Numbered from the stretch's first letter, positions 1-8,940 are shown. The stretch: DNA of 64,000 nt from Nonlabens spongiae (GCF_002117125.1 NZ_CP019344.1:2384501-2448500), one strand, 5' to 3'. The notes: generated by a model from the sequence alone, not told the origin. A program made the numbers and translations.

Positions 1-808
1 CCTGATTGAATAAAGCACGCAAATTAGACCACAATCCTAAAATAATTCCGGTAATAAAAGGTAACGGCATTTTTTTATAACGTGCTGATAGAATACTTAC
101 GTACAAACTGTCAAACCAAAGTGGTTTTTCTTCAAGTAGCTCAAATTTGTCATTGAAGAAATTTGTTACTGCCTGTCGATTGAAGTGAAATAAATGCCTA
201 GGCACGTCGTAGGCGGCCCAGTATTTTTTAAAGAATTTTGCGTCCCACGAGTCATAATTAGGTAACGCTAGAATTAAAATTCCATCAGGCATTAACAAAT
301 TTTCTATCTGGCGTTTCTGAGCGATAATGTCGGGAACGTGTTCTAATACGTGATACATGCTTATCAGCCCATACAAATCCTGCTCCTCGTTTTCAAGGCT
401 TGATTTAAGATGGACGCCCTGATCAAGAGCGATTTTTCTTGCCTTTGAATTGGGCTCAAAACCCTCAGCATCTAGACCGGCAATCTTTAATTCTTTTACC
501 AGATCTCCAACTCCAGCTCCAATATCCAGCACAGGTTTTCGACCAGCATATTGAGCAATAAGTTTTGACTTTGATTTGAGATTTACCGCTTTCGCGAAAG
601 CGTAACAACGAGCAAAAAAGGAGTCCGTTTTCTTAGAGTGCGATAAATATTCATCGCTCTCATAGTAAGAATCTAGATTTTCTGGGACTGGCAAAGTCTT
701 GAGAATTTGCGTATCAGAATCTTTCAATAGCTGAAAATCTTCACCAGAAAGAAAATAATCTCGAAGTTTGAGAATGGGTCGGTCGAAGTTCAAATTAATT
801 TGTTTCAC
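1..808 (-). CDS. Class I SAM-dependent methyltransferase, partial (3' end beyond window)
   Basis: I translated this minus-strand frame by hand; it runs open from a GTG at 808-806 to the window edge, about 269 codons. The SAM-binding glycine motif reads VLDIGAGVGDL, followed about 60 residues later by the post-motif SMYHVLEHVPD and then ILILALPNYDSW, the pattern of the Methyltransf_23/11 families. The substrate cannot be told; a lipid, glycan or tRNA substrate are all possible. The GTG start lies inside a parS-type palindrome and follows the mnmG stop by only a few bases, so the gene is probably the last of the DUF4175-ybeY-mnmG operon. A copy of the dispersed 16-bp palindrome (587-602) is read in frame as AFAKA just before the SAM motif. 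No ATG lies near the start; a TTG five codons later is the alternative start. Confidence 0.8.
   Translation of the reverse strand, partial: MKQINLNFDRPILKLRDYFLSGEDFQLLKDSDTQILKTLPVPENLDSYYESDEYLSHSKKTDSFFARCYAFAKAVNLKSKSKLIAQYAGRKPVLDIGAGVGDLVKELKIAGLDAEGFEPNSKARKIALDQGVHLKSSLENEEQDLYGLISMYHVLEHVPDIIAQKRQIENLLMPDGILILALPNYDSWDAKFFKKYWAAYDVPRHLFHFNRQAVTNFFNDKFELLEEKPLWFDSLYVSILSARYKKMPLPFITGIILGLWSNLRALFNQ
587..602. repeat. Dispersed palindrome CGCTTTCGCGAAAGCG, copy 1
   Basis: Exact copy inside the methyltransferase gene, read in frame as AFAKA just upstream of the SAM-binding motif. Confidence 0.9.
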
Positions 809-816
809 GTGAAACT
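801..816. promoter_or_regulatory. parS: parS-type ParB binding site (15 of 16 match)
   Basis: TGTTTCACGTGAAACT differs at only the last base from the widely conserved parS palindrome TGTTTCACGTGAAACA. It spans the mnmG stop codon and the GTG start of the methyltransferase. ParB nucleation here would mark an origin-proximal chromosome region. No parA or parB gene is in the window, so the role is inferred from the motif. Confidence 0.8.
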
Positions 817-2686
817 ATCTACCCATGTGAACCAAAAGCACCGAAATATCACTAGGCGTCACACCCGAAATACGAGAAGCTTGAGATACTGTTACCGGTT
901 GAATTTTAGTTAGTTTTTCACGAGCTTCATAAGATAAAGAGGCTAGATTTTTGTAATTATAGTTAGGTGGAATTTTGACATTCTCTAGGCGATGAAGCTT
1001 ATCAGCATTATTTTTCTCCTTTTCAATGTATCCAGCATATTTGACACGTATCTCCACTTGTTCCAAAATGTCCTCGTCTAGATCGTGTTCCTCGATATAA
1101 TTCTGGAATTGAGGAAGCGTCTTCATATCCTCGGTTGTGATCTGTGGTCTAGAAAAGACTTTATATAACTTGTCGTTTTGTTTGACGGTAGCGGTTTTTT
1201 TGCGTTCCAGCAGTTCATTGATCTCTTTGAAATCATAACTAGTATCTTTGAGGAACTCAACCATATGATTCGCTTTTTCTTGCTTCTCCTCCACTCTTTT
1301 TAGGCGAGCTTCGGGTATAATTCCTAACTCAACCGCTCTGGGCGTGAGACGCAAATCTGCATTATCTTGGCGTAATAAGGTCCTATATTCTGCTCGGGAA
1401 GTGAACATGCGATAAGGTTCTTCGGTACCTTTTGTGATAAGATCATCGATTAGAACACCTATATAAGCCTCGTCACGGCCTAATATAAATTCTTCTTCTT
1501 CTCTAATTTTTCTGACGGCATTAATTCCTGCCATCAAACCTTGAGATGCAGCCTCCTCATAACCGGTGGTACCGTTTATTTGACCAGCGAAATACAGATT
1601 ATCAACCGATTTGGTTTCAAGTGTGTGTTTTAACTGCGTAGGAGGAAAATAATCATACTCAATAGCATAACCAGGACGGAAAAATTTCACATTTTCAAAA
1701 CCTGTTACAGATCTAAGCGCTTTAAATTGGACATCTTCTGGAAGTGATGTGCTAAAACCGTTGACGTATACTTCACATGTGTTCCAACCTTCGGGTTCTA
1801 CAAAAATTTGGTGACGATCCTTATCTGCAAAACGGTCAATCTTATCTTCAATACTTGGACAATATCTTGGACCTATAGATTGAATACGACCATTGAACAT
1901 AGGGCTGCGATCAAAACCTTCCCTCAGTAAATTGTGAACTTCAGGACTTGTGTAGGTCATGTGACAATCACGTTGCAGACTCAAAGGTGTAGTGATACTA
2001 GAATAACTAAATTTTGAAGTAATAACATCACCAGGCTGCGGAATCATTTTAGAATAATCTAGAGATCTACCATCAACGCGTGGAGGAGTTCCCGTCTTCA
2101 TTCTGCCAGATTCAAAACCAAGGGCAATTAATTCTTCTGTGATTCCAGTAGAAGCTCTTTCACCGGCTCTACCACCTCCAAATTGTTTTTCTCCTATATG
2201 GATCAAACCATTTAAAAAGGTTCCATTAGTCAATATGACCGCCTTACTTCTTATTTCCAATCCTAAAGAAGTGCGCACACCTAGTAACTTATTATCGTCA
2301 ACAATTAATCCAGAACACATTTCTTGATAGAAATCAAGATTCTCGATAGATTCTAGTTGCAGTCTCCATTCTTCGGCAAAACGCATGCGGTCGTTTTGAG
2401 TCCTAGGCGACCACATTGCAGGACCTTTAGATTTATTAAGCATTTTGAATTGAATAGCGCTCTTATCACTTACAATTCCTGAATACCCGCCAAGCGCATC
2501 AATTTCTCGCACAATCTGACCCTTAGCGATTCCACCCATTGCTGGATTGCAAGACATCTGTGCGATATTCTGTAGATTCATGGTAACCAAAAGCGTTTTG
2601 GCCCCCATATTGGCAGCAACAGCAGCAGCCTCACTACCAGCGTGACCTGCTCCTACTACTATTACATCATATTCCTTTTCAAACAT
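815..2686 (-). CDS. mnmG: tRNA uridine-5-carboxymethylaminomethyl modification enzyme MnmG (GidA)
   Basis: MnmG works with MnmE to install the carboxymethylaminomethyl group at the wobble uridine of several tRNAs, using FAD and a folate carbon; it acts in the cytoplasm. The 623-aa protein has the family's usual length. The FAD dinucleotide motif GAGHAG lies at residues 12-17, the conserved CNPAMGGIAKG follows near residue 46, and the C-terminal helical domain ends in the typical VTPSDISVLL segment. The ATG at 2686 is two bases beyond the ybeY stop, so it is translated in the same operon. parS-like palindromes sit at both ends of the gene. In many bacteria gidA lies close to oriC, which agrees with these sites. 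Confidence 0.98.
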   Translation of the reverse strand: MFEKEYDVIVVGAGHAGSEAAAVAANMGAKTLLVTMNLQNIAQMSCNPAMGGIAKGQIVREIDALGGYSGIVSDKSAIQFKMLNKSKGPAMWSPRTQNDRMRFAEEWRLQLESIENLDFYQEMCSGLIVDDNKLLGVRTSLGLEIRSKAVILTNGTFLNGLIHIGEKQFGGGRAGERASTGITEELIALGFESGRMKTGTPPRVDGRSLDYSKMIPQPGDVITSKFSYSSITTPLSLQRDCHMTYTSPEVHNLLREGFDRSPMFNGRIQSIGPRYCPSIEDKIDRFADKDRHQIFVEPEGWNTCEVYVNGFSTSLPEDVQFKALRSVTGFENVKFFRPGYAIEYDYFPPTQLKHTLETKSVDNLYFAGQINGTTGYEEAASQGLMAGINAVRKIREEEEFILGRDEAYIGVLIDDLITKGTEEPYRMFTSRAEYRTLLRQDNADLRLTPRAVELGIIPEARLKRVEEKQEKANHMVEFLKDTSYDFKEINELLERKKTATVKQNDKLYKVFSRPQITTEDMKTLPQFQNYIEEHDLDEDILEQVEIRVKYAGYIEKEKNNADKLHRLENVKIPPNYNYKNLASLSYEAREKLTKIQPVTVSQASRISGVTPSDISVLLVHMGR

Positions 2687-2688
2687 AG

Positions 2689-3108
2689 CTATTGTTTCAC
2701 GTGAAACATTTGCATCATTTCACTCTCCTTCTCGCGCATTAGATTCTTTTCGTGTAGAGTTTTATCCCCATAACCCATTAAGTGTAACAAGCCATGAACT
2801 ATAACGCGACGCAACTCATCAGACTCATCCACATCAAACACAGCAGCATTATCTTTTACTCGATCTGTGCTGATATAAATCTCACCTTCAAGCATTCCTT
2901 CTGAGGAATAATCAAAAGTGATGATATCTGTGTAAGTGTCGTGATCAAGAAATTGCTGGTTTATTTCTAAAAGATAGTCATCTGAACAAAAAATGTAATC
3001 TAATTTTCGAATCACATTATTTTCTACTGAAGCTACTTCACATAACCAACGACGATAATTCCTAGCATCAATATGAGTAAAATCATTCTGATAGTGAAAA
3101 CTAATCAT
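2689..3108 (-). CDS. ybeY: Endoribonuclease YbeY (rRNA maturation factor)
   Basis: YbeY is a metal-dependent endoribonuclease needed for 16S rRNA 3' processing and ribosome quality control. The 139-aa protein has the family motif near residue 104 as HGLLHLMGYGD. The usual third zinc ligand of HGxLHLxGYDH is a histidine; here that place is aspartate. The start ATG overlaps the end of the DUF4175 gene by 8 bp, and mnmG follows after 2 bp, so the three are translationally linked. The last codons, giving FHVKQ, are made by a perfect parS palindrome, so the C-terminus is shaped by a DNA site. Confidence 0.95.
   Translation of the reverse strand: MISFHYQNDFTHIDARNYRRWLCEVASVENNVIRKLDYIFCSDDYLLEINQQFLDHDTYTDIITFDYSSEGMLEGEIYISTDRVKDNAAVFDVDESDELRRVIVHGLLHLMGYGDKTLHEKNLMREKESEMMQMFHVKQ
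2693..2708. promoter_or_regulatory. parS: parS-type ParB binding site (perfect palindrome)
   Basis: TGTTTCACGTGAAACA is a perfect 16-bp palindrome and matches the broadly conserved bacterial parS consensus. It overlaps the last codons and stop region of ybeY. A second, nearly identical site lies 1.9 kb away at the far end of mnmG; multiple parS sites near the origin are usual. Confidence 0.88.
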
Positions 3109-6100
3109 CGTCCTTAAAATATTCCTTTACACGCTCTTTAAATTGCGGCTGCAAAGGTAATACTTGGCGGTTTAAAATCTCCTTGGTATTAAAGTACTTA
3201 GCAGGATCAACGTTGAGCTTGTTAATCGGATTTGAAAAGCTGTCGTTTCCACGTTCCGCTTCTCTCTGATCTTCTTTACCCTGAAACAATCCAGCATCTT
3301 TTAGTTTCAATAATTCGTGAGTGACCTGCATCATACGCTTTTCCACATCACGGTCATAGCCCCTATCGATCAATCTGCGCTCTACATCTTTCATGCGGTC
3401 CGTGATGTTACCCACTTTTCCTTCTAAACCTTCTTTACGGATCATATCTTCCAACTGATTCCGCAACTCTTGTTGTTGCTTATAGATCTCGTAAATGCGG
3501 GCGCTTTCCTCTTCAGACTCGCGGTAGGTATTCTCGTCAGAATCTGTATTTCCTTGACCACTACCGTTACCCGAACCGTTGCGGCTGTCCTTTCCACCTT
3601 GTTTTCCGTTCTCGCCCTGTTGACCTCCATCTTCTCCACTCTGACCAGACTGACCGGACATTCCAGATTGTCCTGACTGACCAGATTGTCCTTGCTGTCC
3701 TTGTTCTCCCTCCTGACCGGGCTGACCCGAACTACCAGGCTGCACGGCTTCACCTTCTTCACCAGGCTTCTTCCCATCCTTTCCTTGCTTGGAAAGAGAT
3801 TCCTGCTTTTGAATAATATCAGATAATTGGAAACCGCCACCTTGACCCTGACCGGGCTTACCCATACCCTGACCGGACATACTCATGGCATTATTCATTT
3901 GATCTAATGAATTGCTAAGCATAGCAGCAAGCGTATTGGCACTTTTCAAGGCAAACTGTTGAGAGGCTGAACCTTGTTGCATTTCAAATTCACCAAGTTG
4001 AACAAGGGTTTTGTCTAAATAATAATAAATATCAGTAATCTCTTTATTGATATCTTGACTGATTTTGGGATTACGAGAAGCCAATGCAAACAAGCTGTCA
4101 TCAACATGCTTGAAAGCCTTTTCTAAATCCTTTTGAACCCTCAATTTTTTTCCGAAACTCGGACTGCTCTTTGTGATTTCTTGAACTCCCTCTATAAGAT
4201 TCTCTTGTTCTACAGAAAATGTTACAAGATTATCGAGAATCTGTCTGAGCATTTCCGCATCTTCTTGCTGACCCTGCATACTCATGCTTTGCGACTGTGC
4301 TGCCATTGCTTGGGCTTGCTTTTTCATCTTTTTGGCAGCGTTTTTCTGTTTTTTGCCCGCTTCTGATGACTTCTGTTCTTGCAAATCTTCACTAGCTCCC
4401 TGTTGATCTTCCTTAATCTCGTCACCATCCTCCGGATCAAATTCTAGATCCATGGGTTTTTTCAAGTCCTCATTTTCCTTACCTAGTTCTTCAAGTTCCT
4501 TTTCCCATTTCTTATACTCTTCGTTAAGTTTATCTTGATCTTCTTTTTTGTTATCTGAACCCTCCTTCTCTGATTGCTGTTCTTGTTTCTCAGCAATGTC
4601 CATGAGTTTACGGCCCAGTTGCTCAAACTTTTGCTCCACATAATAGCGCTTTGTGAGCTCCAGTAATTGCTCTAGCGTGCGCTTCTGTTGCTTGGACTTC
4701 TTCTGGGATTGCTCAATTTTATCCTTGAGTTCTTCCTTGCTGAGTTTATCCTGATATTTCTGAAGTTCTTTGAGAAGCTCCTCATTTTCTTTGATTTCTT
4801 CTATGCTTTTCTCCATGCGATCCTTCAGCTCATTTTTCATGGGATCATCTTCAGCATTGTATTTTTCAAGATTGTCTTTAACCCGCTCCATTTGCTGGCG
4901 CATGAGTTGCTCTTGCTTTTCTTGATTTTTTAAAGCATTCTCGAGCTTCTTCTGGTCGTTATAAGTTCTATTTTTCTTCTCGATCTGTTCCTTGGCCAGT
5001 TCTTCTAGCTGTCGATCTTGTTTTTCTTGCTCAGACAGCGCATTCTCAATATTGGAAAGGGATTCTCGTTGTTTTTGAAAAAGTTGGTCCTCTTCCTCAC
5101 TTTTATCCACCTTACTGAAGGAAAATACTTCAGACCGTGCGGTTTTGAAATTATTTACCACATCATTATCAGTTGCCTCAAAATAGAATTGATAGGTGTT
5201 GCCGCCCTCTAACACTAACCGATCTGGAAAGGTGTAGAAGAATTGGTCAAAAATCCCCTTGTTAGACCGTAGCGTCAATCTTTTCTTACTGGCTTGATCA
5301 TTTTGTTTATAATAAATAAGTGATATAGAGCGCAGACCATAATCATCTGCCGCTTGACCTTTGAAATACATAATGTTTGTATCGATCGAGTCTTGCTTCA
5401 TGGCTACTTCAATCTCGGGATATTCATCACGGGTTACATCGAGCTTGAAAGACAGTCGTTCGTGATCTTTGATATTATCATTTGAGGTAGAAATGGCGTA
5501 ACGAGTGGGTTGTAATACCGCTTTCGCGAAAGCGAACTCATCACCAGCCCTATCAAAAGCAATGACCGTATCCTTCTCAACAAAATCCACAGCCGTTGCG
5601 TTGCGAGCCGAAAGTTTCCAACTCACCCGCGTTCCCTGCGGTATCGTAGCATTACCGGTGCTGCGCACGACCTCATCCTTTTTGCCCGTATGCGCTGGAT
5701 AGTCCAGAACGAGTTGGAAGTCTTCAATTACAGGAACAGCACCCACAGTCACTTGATAATCAGTACTGCGTACCTCGTTGCCCTCAAGATAGAATTCAAA
5801 ATTCTCAGTAGGATTTTCAAAAACAAAGCTGTAGCGGTCTGCCGCCTCTTGATTCAGGTAAAAAGTTTTACCCTGATAGTGAATGCTGACATTTTCAGGT
5901 AGTTTCTCCCCTATTACCTGTACGTCCATTCTCAAATCCTTTTGCTCCAGCGTTTGAAGCTGTTCATTCATTACCTTGAAAGTAAAGGGTGCTGGCGGAG
6001 TGTACTCGGTTTTGTAGTCTGCAACACGGGTAGCGCTGCTGGTGATCACATCATTGTTTCCCGTGAAAAATAAAGCTGCGACAATTATCACGGGAATCGC

Positions 6101-6568
6101 CAAATATTTGAGATAAGAGCTGTTCTTTTTAAAATCAATAGCTCGTTTGAAGGGAATAGGTTTGAGTTCTGCGCTTTTTTGATTGATACTCGCCCAGGTG
6201 AGTTCGTTATCGCCACCTTGAGCGTGTAATTGTAGAATATTAGTTAGTTTATCGCTCACCTCTGGAAAGTGATTCCCGATCATGGAACTCGCCTGTCTGA
6301 AATCAATTCCAGAAAACAACCGATTCAACCGTAACAGCGGGATAGCAATAAATTTTATGAGCAAACCTAACTGTACACCTACAAACAAAAGCAGCAAAAT
6401 CAATCTACCCGTGCTGTTGAACCAAATAAAATGTTCCAAAACCACCGTAAATAGAAAATACAATAAGCCCAAGGCAAGAAAAAGTATCACGCCTTTGATC
6501 AACTCGTTCTGATAATAACGGCTGATGAACTTCTTGAGTTTATGCTCTATGATCTGGTAGTCTGTCAT
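3101..6568 (-). CDS. DUF4175 family protein, large membrane-anchored coiled-coil protein
   Basis: This 1155-aa protein is characteristic of Bacteroidota. Hydrophobic segments lie near residues 23-48, 55-78 and 150-168, so the N-terminus is membrane-embedded. A beta-rich part follows (about 190-480), then a long charged coiled-coil region rich in Glu, Lys and Gln (about 490-740). Near residues 900-1000 there is a low-complexity Gly/Gln/Ser tract built of GQSGQSG-like steps. The function is unknown; the shape suggests an envelope scaffold. It is the first gene of a minus-strand operon and overlaps ybeY by 8 bp. The dispersed palindrome at 5519-5534 is read as AFAKA. I see no exact TAnnTTTG box directly upstream. 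Confidence 0.85.
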   Translation of the reverse strand: MTDYQIIEHKLKKFISRYYQNELIKGVILFLALGLLYFLFTVVLEHFIWFNSTGRLILLLLFVGVQLGLLIKFIAIPLLRLNRLFSGIDFRQASSMIGNHFPEVSDKLTNILQLHAQGGDNELTWASINQKSAELKPIPFKRAIDFKKNSSYLKYLAIPVIIVAALFFTGNNDVITSSATRVADYKTEYTPPAPFTFKVMNEQLQTLEQKDLRMDVQVIGEKLPENVSIHYQGKTFYLNQEAADRYSFVFENPTENFEFYLEGNEVRSTDYQVTVGAVPVIEDFQLVLDYPAHTGKKDEVVRSTGNATIPQGTRVSWKLSARNATAVDFVEKDTVIAFDRAGDEFAFAKAVLQPTRYAISTSNDNIKDHERLSFKLDVTRDEYPEIEVAMKQDSIDTNIMYFKGQAADDYGLRSISLIYYKQNDQASKKRLTLRSNKGIFDQFFYTFPDRLVLEGGNTYQFYFEATDNDVVNNFKTARSEVFSFSKVDKSEEEDQLFQKQRESLSNIENALSEQEKQDRQLEELAKEQIEKKNRTYNDQKKLENALKNQEKQEQLMRQQMERVKDNLEKYNAEDDPMKNELKDRMEKSIEEIKENEELLKELQKYQDKLSKEELKDKIEQSQKKSKQQKRTLEQLLELTKRYYVEQKFEQLGRKLMDIAEKQEQQSEKEGSDNKKEDQDKLNEEYKKWEKELEELGKENEDLKKPMDLEFDPEDGDEIKEDQQGASEDLQEQKSSEAGKKQKNAAKKMKKQAQAMAAQSQSMSMQGQQEDAEMLRQILDNLVTFSVEQENLIEGVQEITKSSPSFGKKLRVQKDLEKAFKHVDDSLFALASRNPKISQDINKEITDIYYYLDKTLVQLGEFEMQQGSASQQFALKSANTLAAMLSNSLDQMNNAMSMSGQGMGKPGQGQGGGFQLSDIIQKQESLSKQGKDGKKPGEEGEAVQPGSSGQPGQEGEQGQQGQSGQSGQSGMSGQSGQSGEDGGQQGENGKQGGKDSRNGSGNGSGQGNTDSDENTYRESEEESARIYEIYKQQQELRNQLEDMIRKEGLEGKVGNITDRMKDVERRLIDRGYDRDVEKRMMQVTHELLKLKDAGLFQGKEDQREAERGNDSFSNPINKLNVDPAKYFNTKEILNRQVLPLQPQFKERVKEYFKDDD
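5519..5534. repeat. Dispersed palindrome CGCTTTCGCGAAAGCG, copy 2
   Basis: Exact copy in the DUF4175 gene, translated in frame as AFAKA within the periplasmic beta-rich part. Confidence 0.9.
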
Positions 6569-6650
6569 GCAATTACAACTGTTATGTAAATATAATGGAT
6601 AGGATGTATCTTTATTGACTCTGTTTTAGATTGTTCCTTAAACTTGCGCT

Positions 6651-7697
6651 GTGCTAAACGACCTCAAATACCTTACCGCTTATCTGGTTCCCGTCTTCTG
6701 CATCATCGGGATTGCTTTAAAAGGTGGGTTTTTATTTCTGACACCCGTAATCATTTTTGGTTTAGTGCCGCTGCTGGAACTGGTTATGCCTCAAGTAACA
6801 GATAATCTTGAAGAAGATGAACGGTCTAGGAAACTAAGCACCAAGTTCTTTGATGTGCTGCTTTGGTTGAACTTGCCTATTATCTATGGTGTTTTGTTCT
6901 ACGGCATCTATAGTTATGCTTTCTCACCCTACTCTACAGCTGAAACAATTGGTTTGATCTTTTCTTTAGGTATCGTTACTGGTAGTAACGGCATTAACGT
7001 GGCGCATGAACTAGGCCATCGTCAAGAGAGTTGGGAACGGTTTTTAGGCAAGGCATTATTGCTACCCAGTCTTTACATGCACTTTTACATTGAGCATAAC
7101 TACGGCCATCATCAGAAGGCTGCCACGGTGGACGATCCTGCGAGCGCCCGATATAATGAAAATATCTATGCATTCTGGCTACGATCCGTTCCCAATCAGT
7201 ACATCAATGCGTGGAAGATTCAAAGACAAATACTCAAATCTCAAAACCAATCGTTTTTCTCTCTTAATAATGACATGTTCTGGTATCAAATCATTCAGTT
7301 CAATTACTTACTGATTGCTGGATTAATTTTTGGTTGGCAGGTCAGCTTGTTGCTGATCGCGGTGGCGATTGTGGGTTTCACGCTGCTGGAGATTATCAAT
7401 TATCTCGAGCACTATGGATTGCAGCGCAAAAAGAAAAAATCTGGACGGTATGAAGTGGTGCGACCTGTTCATAGTTGGAATTCCAATCATGCCCTTGGTA
7501 GAATCCTCCTTTACGAACTCACCCGTCATAGTGACCATCACTTTAGAGCGAGCAAAAAATTCCAAGTACTTGATCATCATGAGATCAGCCCGCAGTTGCC
7601 TTACGGTTATCCTACAATGATGGTGATTGCACTGTTTCCACCATTGTGGTTTTCTTTAGTGAATAAGAGAGTGCCACGGGAGATGGTTTCTTTTTGA
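6651..7697 (+). CDS. AlkB-like membrane fatty acid desaturase/alkane 1-monooxygenase family protein
   Basis: Members of this family are integral-membrane di-iron enzymes that hydroxylate or desaturate alkyl chains. The 348-aa protein has the three histidine clusters of the family: HELGH at residues 119-123, EHNYGHH at 148-154 and RHSDHH at 292-297, between hydrophobic spans (about 8-47, 68-112, 222-250 and 325-335). The EHxxGHH and RHSDHH forms are those of alkane 1-monooxygenases, so medium-chain alkane hydroxylation is the likeliest role, but no rubredoxin gene lies nearby. The start is a GTG at 6651; no ATG is suitably placed. It is transcribed away from the DUF4175 operon, and its promoter box is a weak TAAACTTG just upstream. 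Confidence 0.85.
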   Translation: MLNDLKYLTAYLVPVFCIIGIALKGGFLFLTPVIIFGLVPLLELVMPQVTDNLEEDERSRKLSTKFFDVLLWLNLPIIYGVLFYGIYSYAFSPYSTAETIGLIFSLGIVTGSNGINVAHELGHRQESWERFLGKALLLPSLYMHFYIEHNYGHHQKAATVDDPASARYNENIYAFWLRSVPNQYINAWKIQRQILKSQNQSFFSLNNDMFWYQIIQFNYLLIAGLIFGWQVSLLLIAVAIVGFTLLEIINYLEHYGLQRKKKKSGRYEVVRPVHSWNSNHALGRILLYELTRHSDHHFRASKKFQVLDHHEISPQLPYGYPTMMVIALFPPLWFSLVNKRVPREMVSF

Positions 7698-7748
7698 AGG
7701 GTTATGTTTAATTGCCGATTCCTAATTAGAATTTAGGTACCGTTTTTG

Positions 7749-7756
7749 TACCTTTG
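7749..7756 (+). promoter_or_regulatory. Orphan Bacteroidota -7 box TACCTTTG
   Basis: An exact TAnnTTTG box points rightward but no plus-strand gene follows; transcription from it would run antisense into the DUF3800 gene. It may be a relic of a displaced gene or drive an antisense RNA. Confidence 0.4.
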
Positions 7757-7815
7757 CAAAATAAGTCTGCGAAACACGAAAGTCGACTCCATGTCGTTAT
7801 TTCATATACTTGAAA

Positions 7816-8631
7816 TTAGTGTTTTGGTGGGCTTATTTTATTTTTGGAAGTTAAAGGATTCTTTTTATTATCGTAGTAGTTCATCCAATCTCCGTAATTT
7901 TCAGTATCGTACAAATCAACTACAAGGCTAATCTGATCCCTCAGGAAATTATAAAACCTCATTTCTCCTTTTTCAAAAACCCTTTGAACTGACCAGCAGT
8001 AATAGTCTGCTAGATTTAATAAAGGGTCTTTAGTAGGATAATTTACATTAAAAACAACGTTAGTTTTTACCTCTGTATTACCTTTTACTCTTGAAAACCT
8101 CTGTTTAGCTTTCAAGAAAGCTAATTCCAAATTATGATTTTTGGTGCTTTTGCCTCTTTCAGAAATATGCAATACAAGCTTTTGATGTTTAGTGAGTTTA
8201 TTTTTAAGTAAATGAGACAATAGGTCTGCATAGAAATATTCTTCTTTGCCTTTGTGTTTAGTCTCATATCGTTCTATATTTTTTCTACCTACCACAGCCT
8301 CAAAACTACAATTGATAGTTTTCATTAAATCAAACATCTCTTTTCTTATTTCTCCTATATCGTCCGTGGCGTGCAAATAATAACCAGTTTTTTTAATCTT
8401 TTTCACAACACTAGGAACATGATAAAATTCATCATTAGTTATTTTATTTTGAAGAGAATTGATTTTATCTCTCACCTCATCTAACGGGTCTTTGATCTTC
8501 ACCATGCCTAAAATAAAAACGTTTGAAACGCCGTTAGATCCAATAATATTTCTTTTACCTTTTCCATAAAATGTGGTATCACCTGCTTCATCTAAAAATC
8601 GGTGAAAATCCATTAACTTAGGCTGTTCCAT
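7816..8631 (-). CDS. DUF3800 domain-containing protein
   Basis: The 271-aa protein starts with the DUF3800 signature, an acidic RFLDEAGD at residues 11-18, followed by a family-like arrangement with later acidic residues (for example NLADYYCW near residue 207). DUF3800 proteins are thought to have an RNase H-like fold and are common in mobile and defence-associated regions, but the biochemical role is not established. It overlaps the HTH regulator by 14 bp and forms a two-gene operon with it. The sequence looks more AT-rich than gltX and alkB on either side, consistent with an acquired module. Confidence 0.8.
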   Translation of the reverse strand: MEQPKLMDFHRFLDEAGDTTFYGKGKRNIIGSNGVSNVFILGMVKIKDPLDEVRDKINSLQNKITNDEFYHVPSVVKKIKKTGYYLHATDDIGEIRKEMFDLMKTINCSFEAVVGRKNIERYETKHKGKEEYFYADLLSHLLKNKLTKHQKLVLHISERGKSTKNHNLELAFLKAKQRFSRVKGNTEVKTNVVFNVNYPTKDPLLNLADYYCWSVQRVFEKGEMRFYNFLRDQISLVVDLYDTENYGDWMNYYDNKKNPLTSKNKISPPKH

Positions 8632-8914
8632 CCTGAAATTTTACCTTTAAAATATCGATAATCTCTGTCGCATTTTTTTCTGTTTTTAGCTGCTTTGATA
8701 TTTTATCTACATGCCAAGCTATGATTAAATCATTTATTTCCACCGCATACCGATCAGCTATTCTATTTATCAAATCCCATGGTGCAGATCTCCTTCCATT
8801 TTCGATTTTACTTAAAATAGCAACATCAATATTTAATAAGGAAGAAGCTTCACGAAGAAGTAAACCTTTATTGATTCTTAAAGATCGAATCATTTGACCG
8901 AAAGAATTTTCCAT
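8618..8914 (-). CDS. XRE-family helix-turn-helix transcriptional regulator
   Basis: A 98-aa cytoplasmic DNA-binding protein. The HTH occupies about residues 5-60: FGQMIRSLRINKGLLLREAS, then LSKIENGRR, as in Cro/CI-type HTH_3 domains. I place the start at the ATG at 8914 rather than the upstream TTG at 8929, because the promoter box and an inverted repeat occupy the upstream bases. It precedes and overlaps the DUF3800 gene. The palindrome over its own promoter suggests it represses its own operon. Such HTH-effector pairs can act as toxin-antitoxin or defence modules, but nothing in the sequence proves this. Confidence 0.88.
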   Translation of the reverse strand: MENSFGQMIRSLRINKGLLLREASSLLNIDVAILSKIENGRRSAPWDLINRIADRYAVEINDLIIAWHVDKISKQLKTEKNATEIIDILKVKFQDGTA

Positions 8915-8921
8915 AAATTTA

Positions 8922-8940
8922 TTTGACAATATTTGTCAAA
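8922..8940. promoter_or_regulatory. Inverted-repeat operator of the HTH-DUF3800 operon
   Basis: TTTGACA, a 5-bp spacer, then TGTCAAA form a perfect 7-bp inverted repeat eight bases upstream of the HTH start codon. The right arm overlaps the -7 box at 8937-8944, so a bound repressor would block the promoter. Confidence 0.7.

Noticed and set aside
2139..2327. Plus-strand frame of 62 codons
   Set aside because: Lies fully antisense to the well-supported mnmG and has no promoter or family features.
4688..4933. Hydrophobic plus-strand frame opposite the DUF4175 gene
   Set aside because: It mirrors the Glu/Lys-rich coiled-coil codons on the other strand, which read as Leu/Phe; a shadow frame.
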